64,000 nt of DNA from Triticum aestivum (Eukaryota; Streptophyta; Magnoliopsida; Poales; Poaceae): NCBI RefSeq assembly GCF_018294505.1, contig NC_057810.1, positions 681,348,052 through 681,412,051 of the forward strand, given 5' to 3'. This document shows positions 35,521 through 46,000 of the stretch, one piece after another. Position 1 is the stretch's first letter; the number at the start of each line of letters is the position of its first letter. The notes below the pieces were generated by a model, which ran no database searches, was not told the DNA's origin, and was given only the letters and a program-made list of their open reading frames with translations. Position numbers and translations under genes: made by a program.

Positions 35521-36496
35521 TTTTACTGTAACTGTATGGCGGAAAAATTCATCCCAACACCATTTCAATGTACAGGGTGAGAATCACCTAGAGAAAAAAC
35601 AGAGGTCATCGAGGAAGAAGAAAAAGAGGAAGTCAACGGGGAGTCCAAGGTTAGTCTTTTACAGGGATAGAATTATCTTACTCGCAAAAGAAGAGGGATA
35701 TAATTTGTTTAAAATAGACCGCAGGATGGCGGTGTAACACTGAATAATTAGACTCGTTGTGCACAAAAAATGCATGTCCGTTTGAATTTTGTTTAAAATA
35801 GAGTAAAGTTTCCTAAAAAAAGGAGAGTAAAGTTCAACTTTGTGCACTACGTGAGAGGCTGAAATGCGAGCCCATCTGTATCTGTTTTTTTGACATTTTC
35901 CACAGAATTCGCCTTCTTTCATGTAACGTAGGTTCACAGTGTGCCCAAAAAAGGAAAAAGGAAAACAAGAAAACGCCTTGGTTCTCTATTTGCAGCTCCG
36001 CTCTGCTTGTTTCGATCAGTTCTAATAATAAGGAACTTGCAGCTCTGTCCACAACACTTGTTTGATTTGTGCAGATTTCTTCTCCAGTTTCAGTGTGCTC
36101 AGTGACACCTGATGAACTTTGTTGGGAGGCAAACTTAAAACTCTGCATTCCATTAAATCCAAAACACAGCAAGGGAGACACCAGCCCCTGATTTATTTAG
36201 TTTTTTGCGAGATACCAGCCCCTGATTACAGAAGCAGACAAGATTACAAAGATGATTAAATCCAAGAAAAAACAAGAACTGGTGACCTGAACGGTGATGC
36301 ATAACCTGAAGGGTTGCACAAGCCGCCGAAAGAACCTGGTATCATTACTCAAAATCTGAACTCCACATAGTTTCTCTTGAGCTGCTCAGACTTCGAGACC
36401 ATTGTGAAATTCTCAAATCCTGGATGTCTTTGCCTGATGGTGGCTTTCTTCAATGGAGCCTTTGTTTAGGCATGTGTTTGCTTCACTTGTTATTTA
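35521..36496. other. Intergenic, no gene seen
   Basis: A minus-strand frame (36181-35834, 115 codons) has no recognised domain. The block around 36065-36120 and 36300-36360 is weakly repeated at 36870-36980 (CTCCAG.TTTAGTG, GGTTGCACAAGC, AAAGAACCTG), suggesting a ~600-bp local duplication. Confidence 0.45.
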
Positions 36497-36619
36497 CTCC
36501 CTCCGTTCCAAATTAGTTGACTCAGATTTGTCTAGATACGGATATATCTAGACATGCTTTAGTGTTAGATACATCCGTATCTAGATAAATCCAAGTCAAC
36601 TAATTTGGAACGGAGGGAG
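36497..36619. mobile_element. Stowaway MITE, 123 bp
   Basis: CTCCCTCCGTTCCAAATTAG and CTAATTTGGAACGGAGGGAG form near-perfect inverted ends, with TA at 36495-36496 and 36620-36621. Internal TCTAGATACGGATATATCTA pairs with ATCCGTATCTAGATAAATCC. Confidence 0.95.
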
Positions 36620-37286
36620 TAGTTCTCAATGTGTTCGCTTGATGGCGCCTTTTTTACACTCCACAAGTGATAGGCTGCGATGCAATACCATAAATGTTTT
36701 CTCTGCCGTTTTGCACAAAAATATCACCATGTACATGTATGTTCAGTGTAAGAAAGCATTTCTTCCTTGTTGGTAACCTCTTTGCGTTGTTTCATATCAT
36801 GCACATGTGTTGTGTCGATAAGTTATGAAAAAATCCTATCTAGCACAGAAACTGCTGTAAAGAAACGGTTAGCAGATCGAATCTCCAGGTTTAGTGCGCT
36901 CAATGACGCCCAAACCTTAAATGTTGCACAAGCAGGCAAAAGAACCTGATCGATATTCTTTTGAAATCCAAACACTCAAGCTATAAGAATAATAGGGTGC
37001 AATATTTGGAGATCTCAATCAAAGGAAGTAGACCTTACAGATATGAGCAATGCAAAGAGATTACAAATCGAAGCTACTGTCTGTCATAACATACGAGCAA
37101 GAATTCTGGCAAATTCCTAAAACAGAGCTCGCATTACCAAAACAAGTCTAGAACATCCAAAGCCAATTAAAACTCATTGCAAGGAAATGGAAGGTGGACC
37201 TGTCCTCCGAATTTACTTTCATAGTTTTGCGTTGTCAAGCTTCTGCTGATATATAGCCAACACAAATTAATAGCCAAAGATTGGAA
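36620..37286. other. 3' flank of F-box/LRR copy 2
   Basis: No gene. From about 37202 the sequence parallels 30517-30602 downstream of copy 1. To the left of 37202 the copies cannot be compared, because the CACTA relic abuts copy 1 there. Confidence 0.6.
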
Positions 37287-38705
37287 TCAGGGCGACCGGC
37301 GTCTTTTCCTGTTCATGTCCCTGTCCATGTTCATTCCTTTTAGACTGCCGTGGCTTTCAGTCTCTGCAGAGTAGCGAACTGATTTGGCAGCCCCTTGCAC
37401 ACCCTCCTGGGAGATCTGACAGCAGCCTATAATGGTCAGTGACTCCAACTTCTGTGAACGTGCCAGCTCAGCCATTCCATTATCTGTCACTTTCTTGCAT
37501 TTGCGGAGGGTGAGATTGCTCAAGCAAGGAGCCAGTATAATGAAACTCATACCAACATCGGTTATAGACCTGCAATCCACAAGCTCAAGCTTCTCCAGGA
37601 ACTGTGAGGATGAGAGGCACTTCAACCCCTCATCATACAAAATGCTGGCACCATTTAGCAAAAGAGAGTGAATTGGACAAGATTGGACGAGCGCCACAAT
37701 ACCCTCCTGTGTGAAACCTATTTCCGTTGGATACATGGGTTCGCAAAATGTGAATGTGAGCTCTACAACCTGAAGCATAGGGCAGCTGAGAGCTAGAGCC
37801 TTAAGGCTAACATCAGTCAATGCCGTCCTAAACTCATAATCTTCACATCTCAGAGGCATAAGCTTAAGTGAGATCGTTTTGAGGTTGTTGCACCTCTGGA
37901 ATAGCGCAATCATCTCGTTCTCTTTTAGACCAATCACGTACTCGAGGTAAAGCGTCTCCAATGCTTTGCACTTCCCTAGGAGAAAACGGAGTCCAGTTTC
38001 TGGCTCGGTTATAATATGAGCCAACCTAAGACCCTTCAAGCCATCACAGCAGATGTCATAACTATATGGGTAGGCAGACACGTAGGAGGGGTCAGAGGCC
38101 CCTGGCATCCAGTAATTTCCATTAATCTCAAACTCAAACTTTTGGAGACTCGCCCACCCTAGGCCAAACTTTAAGAGGTCATACTGGCTGATTCCATCAC
38201 AATCCTTTACAACAAGTTCCCCCAGTGATCCATACCTCCCAAGGTACTCCAGCCACTCCCTGGTGTCTACTGCCGTACAGTCAACAAGGTGGAGAACCGA
38301 AAGATACCTGCAACCAACCGCCACCCGGAAAATCCCAGTAGAAGTGACTGTTGATGCATGGTCCAGCCTGAGCGACCTCAATTTTTTGCAATCAGCTAGA
38401 TAACCAAGACCAGAGTCACCAATGTATGAGCAGAAGCTTAAAGCAAGTTCGGACAGCAAGGGGCAGTGAGAAGATAGAACACGGAGGCCTTGGTTGTTCA
38501 ACTGGTCCCCGTTGCTGGGCTTCCATCCAGAATAGTTGATCTCTACTTTCGCCAAATTGAGGAACCGGGAGAACAGCGACACCAAGGCTTCTGTAGAAGG
38601 GTTGAGTCCACAGCCAACGCGGATAGCATCCCTGTGCTCCGCCTCGACGGTGCAGAGCTGCTTCGACACGAGGGAAAGAGAATTCAGATCACTTGTCTTG
38701 GTAAC

Positions 38706-39177
38706 TGTCGGTGTCAAAACCGGCGAATCTCGGGTAGGGGGTCCCAAACTGTGCGTCTAGGCGGATGGTAACAGGAGACAACGGACACGATGTTTTTACC
38801 CAGGTTCGGGCCCTCTTGATGGAGGTAAAACCCTACGTCCTGCTTGATTAATATTGATGATGTGGGTTACAAGAGTAGATCTACCACGAGATCAAGGAGG
38901 CTAAACCCTAGAAGCTAGCCTATGGTATGATTGTTGTTGGTCCTATGGACTACAGCCATCCAGTTTATATAGACACCGGAGAGGGCTAGGGTTACACAGA
39001 GTCGGTTACAAAGGTAGGAGATCTACATATCCGTATCGCCAAGCTTGCCTTCCACGCCAAGGAAAGTCCCATCCGGACACGGGGCGAAGTCTTCAATCTT
39101 GCATCTTCATAGTCTTGGAGTCCGGCCGATGATGATAGTTCGGCTATCCGGACACCCCCTAGTCCGGGACTCCCTCA
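38706..39177 (-). repeat. 3' LTR of the Gypsy element
   Basis: 472 bp, TGTCGGTGTCAAAACCGGCG at the left and GGACTCCCTCA at the right in plus orientation. It contains a minus-strand TATA box (CTATATAAAC, 38964-38972) about 260 bp upstream of the F-box junction at 38705 and reading towards it. Confidence 0.97.
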
Positions 39178-39200
39178 GTAGCCCCCGAACCAGGCTTCAA
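39178..39200 (-). promoter_or_regulatory. Polypurine tract next to 3' LTR
   Basis: On the minus strand GGTTCGGGGGCTAC directly precedes the LTR start TGAGGGAG. Its position and G-richness fit a plus-strand primer, although it is not a pure purine run. Confidence 0.5.
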
Positions 39201-39413
39201 TAACGACGAATCCGGCGCGTATGTTGTCTTCGGCGTTTGCAAGGCGGGTTCTTCTCCATGCTCCATGTGTTTGCCGGATAGTGTCCGGTTGCTTCATAAA
39301 TGCTGCGCTCCTTGGCTTCCGCGTCCAATAATGGCCTTCTTCCACGCGTCGTACGAATGCGAAAAGCCAGGGTATTTTTATGTTTTACCCCCTAGCTGCG
39401 CAAATAAGCTGCC

Positions 39414-39419
39414 TATAAG
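39414..39419 (+). promoter_or_regulatory. TATA box of the antisense gene
   Basis: CTATAAGAG lies about 88 bp before ATG 39505, with a CA-rich leader (CAAATCACACCATCCTCC) between. It sits inside the element just outside the 3' LTR, on the strand opposite gag-pol. Confidence 0.5.
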
Positions 39420-39504
39420 AGAGGCGAGGATCCAGATCCAAATCACACCATCCTCCTTCCGCAAGTACTCATCGAGGCGCATCTGACACCAAACCCATTC
39501 CAAC

Positions 39505-42259
39505 ATGGACAGTCGACGCGGCTCCTCTTCTCGCGCTCCCAGCCCTAAGCCAGGAGATTGGAGGAGATGCTCAGTCCCGCACAGCGAGTTAGTGACGCTC
39601 CAAGCAGAGGGATATCTTCCCCCGGCCTTCATGGTTCCGGTTCGAGCCGGACTGGCCACCTACAAGGGTGGGAAGCAGGCGGAGAGCGCCCCCAATCCCT
39701 CCAAAGGAGAGCGGGTGTGCTTCGTCCCCTACTTAATAAGGGGACTCGGATTTCCTATACATCCGTTTCTCCGGGGGCTCCTGGAGTTCTACGGACTCCA
39801 GCTTCATCATCTTACACCTGCCTCCATTTTGCACATCGCGGGCTTCGTAGCTCTGTGTGAGCTGTTCTTGGGCATTGAGCCCCATTTTGCGCTGTGGAAG
39901 AGGCTGTTTTGCCTCGTACCCCGCTCTCACGAGGGGTCGATATATCAAGTGGGCGGAGCCGAAATATGGCGCATCGCCGGGACCGGATACCTGTCCGGGA
40001 CCCCGAAGAAGGCGTCCGAAGACTGGCCTTCGGAGTGGTTTTATATGGAGGACGCTCCGCTGCCGGATCCAGTCCGAATCGGCCTTCCGGAGTTCAGCAA
40101 CGCTCCACTGAAGAAACGCCTGAGTTGGCGCCCACGGAGCCCTCAACGAGAAGATGATAGGAGCGTCCATTACTTGATGGGCCGGATACGGCTGCTAGCC
40201 CATTCCGGATTAACCATGATCGGAGTCATGGCCACATGCATTATGCGCGGGGTGCAGCCGCTCCAATATAGGGGCTACCCCATGTGGGACTTCAATGGAG
40301 ACGATGACGCCACCCGTCACGGCCGCAAGGGACCTGGCTCGGCCGACGACCTGGTGAAGATCCTGTCCGACTTGTACAAGGGGGAGAAGGAGGACTTCCT
40401 CCGCACGAATCCTCTGAACGGGTTTTCCATGAACAACCCTCGGAGCTGGGTAAGCGGTCGCATGCATATCTGATCCGTGCCTTTAAAGGCAATTGTCTTA
40501 TTGTATGATTTTGACACAGGAACTGCGTCGGGATGTGGAGGGCATAAAAAGCCCAGCTCCACAACCCGAGGATCCAGAAAGGTCCCTTGATCCGGCCTCC
40601 GAAGAGGATCCGGACTTAGCGGTGGAACTGATCGACGGGGTGTTCCACCAGCTCAGCATAGACAATGCTTTAGTCGCCATTATGGCTGACTACCCCGGTT
40701 TGTTTCCGGCCTCCCAGGTGACTACGACCGAGGTCTTGACACCATCATTTAATCCGTGCTCAATTCTGACCATCCCATACTGATGGTGCATCGCAGGAGG
40801 TGCCTTTAAGGCGGGAAGCCGAACCCGCGGTGGCCGGCCAACAAGGGTCAGTCCGGCCCAGCAGGCGGAAGAGGAGTGCGACGCGAACTGAAACGTCGCC
40901 GCAACGGTACGGAGCACCGCTATTTTTAAGCGAAGGATTCCCAGGAGGTATATTAATGCTCATAACTTTTCCAGAAAGAGCGCTCGCCGGACAGTGTCCG
41001 GAGAGGTTGCCAATCAAGCCTCCGCCAGCCATGCTCCAACGCATGGCCCGGGAGGGGAGGCGAATAGAAGGCATGAGTCGGACGCTCCTCCGACGGAGGA
41101 TGCCGACAGGCTGTCCGCCACCCGGTCTGAGGTGGAGAGCGCCATGAATCACAGGCGTCGCCGGACAGTTCTTCGTGACGCGTGTTTCTCCCCGGAGGCG
41201 TTAAATGCCTTTGATGCGGGAAACGCGCACCTCCGTGCCGCTCAAGATGGGTTAACCAGAGCCACGGAGCAGTATGTGAAAGACATACGTGTAAGTAATT
41301 TTAATAGTTATATATGCCAGTAGCCCCCGAGACTTAAAATAGTTAAAATAACTGATTTAAGGATCAATTTTTATGCAGGATCTTACGGAGAAGAATACCC
41401 ATCTGTCCCAGGAGCTCCAAGAGTGCAAGGCCCAACTTGAGGCCGCACTGGCCGCCACAGGGGGAGCCACAGAGACCCCCGCTGGTAAGACGTACTTTGA
41501 AAAGATAATTAATTAACAAAGTGCGGCGTGAATCTGACAATAATATTGCAGAGGGCGCCGGACTAGATCCGGACAAGCAACAGCTACTGCGTCAGCTAAA
41601 GGCCGGCGAGAGGGTGCTTATGAAGGTGCAGCAGGAGAGAAACAAGCTCCAAGATGCCCACACCCAACTAGGAGAAGAGCTGAAAGGTGTTCGGGCCCAG
41701 CTGTCTGGCTCCGTGAAGGAGAATCAGCGGCTTCGTCGCGGCATTTATAGTAAGTGCTTGAGCAAATTCCTTTGAAAAGAAGAATTCGGCGAGGAAGTCG
41801 ATTGACAGAAATATGTCTTTAGGTGTGCTCACAGGTCGCCCTGCGGAGGAAATGCCTGGGTCAACGGGTGACCAACTTCCCGAGCTGGTGCAATTGTTCG
41901 AACGTGTTCGGCAGGCGATGAGTGGCGTCGTTCAGGCTTTATGGCCATCCGTCTCCCTACCCGAGGGCCTTGGTGAGCTTGCTGAGAAGCTTCAGGGAGC
42001 ACGGCGACGCCTCCGTTTGTGGAAGATATCGGCCTGCCGTCAGGGCGCCAGGGAGGCCTGGGCCATGGTGAAGACGCGATACCCGAAGGCTGACCCAAAC
42101 CACATGGCCGAGGTCGGACCTGCGGGGCCTGATGGGAAGGAGATCCCTGTGAGCTTGATGTACGGCCAAGTAGAACTGGCCGCGAAATATTCCCAACAGG
42201 ACTGTAAATTAGACAGCCTGTTAGATGGGATTGAGGAGGAGTACAATCAGTCGGTTTGA
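39505..42259 (+). CDS. Seven-exon gene antisense to gag-pol, 'putative gypsy type transposon' family
   Basis: Exons 39505-40449, 40520-40717, 40797-40906, 40975-41290, 41379-41484, 41552-41749, 41823-42259. All six introns (66-88 bp) are GT-AG and every phase joins, giving 769 codons plus stop with no internal stop. Exon 1 holds the domain around FPIHPFLRGLLEFYGL and ILHIAGFVALCELFLG, which I recognise as the plant PF04195-type family. Exons 5-6 are Gln/Leu/Lys-rich and predicted coiled coil (QELQECKAQLEAALAA, LKAGERVLMKVQQERNKL). Exon 7 ends with …MYGQVELAAKYSQQDCK. It lies between pol and the 3' LTR on the opposite strand and has its own TATA. Such accessory antisense genes are known in some plant Tat elements (maize Grande). 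The biochemical function is unknown to me. No base-composition sign of a host origin. Confidence 0.85.
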
Positions 42260-43068
42260 CGATGTAATTTGAAATGACATGTAAGATGCCTTCTAGCCGG
42301 ATTGTAGATCGTTTGTCTTTGCGGACCGTTTCGCTTCAACCTCGGGACCCAACAGTCCGGAGTGTGTCCGAATACCCTTACGGTTATAAAAGAACCGGGG
42401 CATGCATGGAGACAAGGCGTCGGGGTCATAATTGCTTTATCAGACAAGTGCCCAACTAGTTATGTTATATTACATGGTTAGTAAGAAACATCTTCCAGGG
42501 AGAATAGTTCCGTTAAGGGTTCCTTTCCCTGGGAGGCATGCCCTAAGGTGCAATGCCGGACTGCGAAAATAGCAGAAAAAGCATCTGGGGGCAGATAAAT
42601 AAGTAAGTAATAAATCATCTTTCAAGTCACCGACCGAATATTCTCTTAAGAACGCTAGCTTTCGGCTTCACCCAGTCTGAGGTACACATCCGGCTGACCC
42701 GGCAGTAACAATCGCAGAGGTGCTCCCTTTACCTCCTAGCCGAACAATCGGGAACGTAGGGGTAAGCACAGGAGCCAGGCAACCCAGCTTGGCCAAAACT
42801 TAAGTCATATCGATGCATATAATGGTGAATAAAAGGTACATGCGGAAGTATGACACATGTATTGGGCGTGAAGCCCATATGAATAAGCTTCTGGTAAAGA
42901 AGCCCCCAGGTATAATGAGTGCTAGGAGCACATCAAGTGTGTGCGAACAAAGCGCAAATCAGCCTATAAAAGGTATTGAAAAAAAAGTGGGAAGAAGGAG
43001 GGGGACAAGAGACAGTAAAAAATATAAAAAGGTGGACGGGGGAGTGAGACGAACTCTGAGTCCGGTGT
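42260..43068. other. Intervening region between the antisense gene and pol
   Basis: Convergent 3' ends: the antisense gene stops at 42259 and pol stops at 43069, so both transcripts presumably terminate or overlap here. No reading frame with domain character. Confidence 0.6.
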
Positions 43069-46000
43069 TTAGGCGTAGAATCTTCGGAGACGGGCTGCGT
43101 TCCATGGGTTCGGCTCGAGTCGGTTGTCAGATGCTTTACGTAGACGGTATGCTCCGCCGGTCAGGACTTGGTCGATGATGAAGGGACCTTCCCACTTGGG
43201 CTTAAGTTTGTCCTTTTTCTTGTCCGGCAGGCGTAGAACGAGTTCGCCGACATTGTAAGTTTTGGCCCGTACTTCTCTGCTTTGATATCTTCGAGCCTGC
43301 TGCTGATAAAATGCGGAACGAGCCTTTGCCACGTCCCGCTCCTCCTCTAAGGCGTCCAAACTGTCCTGCCGATCCAACTCGGCTTCTCTTTCTTCGTACA
43401 TGCGCACACGAGGTGAGTCATGAATTATATCGCAGGGCAGAACTGCCTCTGCGCCGTATACCATGAAAAATGGTGTGAATCCAGTAGTTCGGTTTGGCGT
43501 GGTCCGCAGTCCCCAGAGTACGGAGTCGAGCTCCTCTACCCAGTGCGTGTTAGATTCCTTGAGGGACCGCACTAGTCTGGGTTTGATGCCGCTCATGATT
43601 AGACCATTTGCTCGCTCGACTTGACCGTTAGTTTGGGGGTGATAGACTGAAGCGTAATCGAGCTTGATGCCCATGTTTTTGCACCAGAGTTTAACCTCGT
43701 CGGCCGTGAAGTTCGTGCCGTTATCAGTGATGATGCTGTGGGGGACGCCAAAACGGTGTACTACCCCGGATATGAAGTCTATCACCGGTCCGGATTCTGC
43801 CGTTTTAACCGGCTTGGCCTCAATCCATTTGGTGAATTTGTCCACCATGACCAATAAGTATTTGTGCTTGTGGGTTCCCCCTTTAAGGGGTCCAACCATG
43901 TCAAGCCCCCAGACCGCGAACGGCCAGGTAATGGGTATAGTTTTGAGGGCGGTGGGTGGCATGTGGCTCTGATTAGCAAAGAGCTGGCAACCGACGCATC
44001 GTTGGACTAAGTCCTGAGCATCTGCCCGGGCTGTCGGCCAATAAAATCCTGTACGGAAGGCCTTGCCTACAAGGGCCCGGGCTGCAGCGTGGTGCCCGCC
44101 GAGTCCGGCGTGAATTTCAGCCAGGAGATTCCGCCCCTCCTCTTCGGAGATACACCTTTGAAGGACTCCGGTTGTGCTTTTCTTATAAAGTTCTCCCTCA
44201 TGGACCTTGTAGGCTTTAGATCGCCGAACTATGCAGCGGGCCTCATTTTGGTCTTCGGGAAGTTCCTGCCGAATTAAGTAGGCTAGGAATGGTTCTGTCC
44301 ACGGGGCAATTACTGCCATTATTTCGTGAGCTGAAGGTGTTATTTCAATGGCTGAGCCGCCGATTGTGTCAGAATGGTCTGAGTTAGGTGATGCAGCTGG
44401 CTCCGGATTGTTATTTCCGGACTCCTCTTCCCATAACACGGATGGCTTAAAGAGCCGTTCCAGGAAGATGTTTGGAGGGACGGCGTCTCGTTTCGCGCCG
44501 ATGCGCGCTAACACGTCTGCTGCCTGGTTATTATCCCGGGCTACATGGTGGAATTCGAGTCCTTCGAACCGAGCTGACATTTTTAGGACGGCGTTGCGGT
44601 AAGCTGCCATTTTTGGATCTTTGGCGTCAAAGTCTCCATTTACTTGGGATATTGCGAGGTTTGAATCCCCGCGCACCTCTAGGCATTGAATGCCCATGGA
44701 GATTGCCATCCGGAGGCCATGCAGAAGGGCCTCGTATTCGGCTGCATTGTTGGAGTCCATGTACATTATTTGAAGTACGTATTGGATTGTGTCTCCAGTT
44801 GGGGACGTCAGGACGACGCCAGCCCCCAAGCCAGCCAACATTTTGGATCCGTCGAAATGCATGATCCAATTGGAGTATGCGCCGTACTCTTTAGGGAGTT
44901 CGGCTTCGGTCCATTCGGCGACGAAGTCAGCCAGAACCTGCGACTTTATAGCTCGCCGTGGTTTATAGGTTATGTCAAATGGTAAGAGCTCAATAGCCCA
45001 TTTTGCAATCCTGCCCGTTGCGTCGCGATTGTTTATAATATCGTTGAGAGGTACTTCGGAGGCCACCGTTATGGAACACTCTTGAAAGTAGTGTCGCAGC
45101 TTCCGGGATGCCATGAACACCGCATACGCTATCTTTTGATAATGTGGGTACCGGGACTTGCATGGAGTTAGAACAGTGGATACGTAGTACACTGGTTTTT
45201 GAAGAGGGAATCTGTGCCCTTCTGTCTCTCGCTCGACGACGAGTACCGCGCTGACAACTTGATGTGTTGCTGCGATATATAATAACATAGGTTCGCCCAG
45301 GTTGGGTGCGGCCAGGACCGGATTTGTTGCCAGTATGGCCTTTATTTCTTCGAGTCCGGCTGTGGCAGCATCCGTCCATTCGAAATGTTCGGTGCGCCGG
45401 AGGAGGCGGTAGAGGGGCAGAGCCTTTTCTCCCAAACGGGAGATGAAGCGACTTAAGGCCGCTACGCATCCGGTTAGTTTTTGTATTTGCTTGAGGTCCT
45501 TTGGAATATCCAATTGTGACAGAGCTCGGATTTTGGCCGGGTTTGCTTCAATTCCTCTACCGGATACGATGAAGCCCAAGAGCTTTCCGGCTGGTACGCC
45601 GAAGACGCATTTTTCCGGATTGAGCTTAATGTCATATGCTCGGAGGTTGTCGAATGTCACCCTCAAGTCTTCTACTAGAGTTTCGACGTGTTTGGTCTTG
45701 ACGACCACATCGTCTACGTATGCCTCTACTGTTTTGCCTATCTGGGTAGCCAGACATGTTTGAATCATGCGCTGATATGTTGCGCCGGCGTTTTTGAGTC
45801 CGAAGGGCATTGTGTTGAAGCAGAATGGCCCATATGGAGTAATGAATGCCGTTGCGGCCTGGTCTTTCTCCGCCATCTTGATTTGATGGTATCCGGAGTA
45901 TGCGTCGAGGAAGCACAATGAATCGTGCCCTGCGGTAGCATCGATGATTTGGTCGATGCGAGGGAGGGGGAAAGGGTCCTTTGGACAGGCCTTGTTAAGG

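Noticed and set aside
38706..38747. LTR-supplied start codon for the truncated F-box/LRR frame
   Set aside because: The frame is open for 14 codons into the LTR but the first candidate codon is TTG, a TAG lies four codons further upstream, and no in-frame ATG occurs until far into the LRRs.
39505..42259. Antisense multi-exon gene considered as a captured host gene
   Set aside because: It resembles the transposon-associated PF04195-type family known from Tat elements, lies in the standard accessory position, and sits between LTRs with a clean TSD. An element-encoded accessory gene is the simpler reading.
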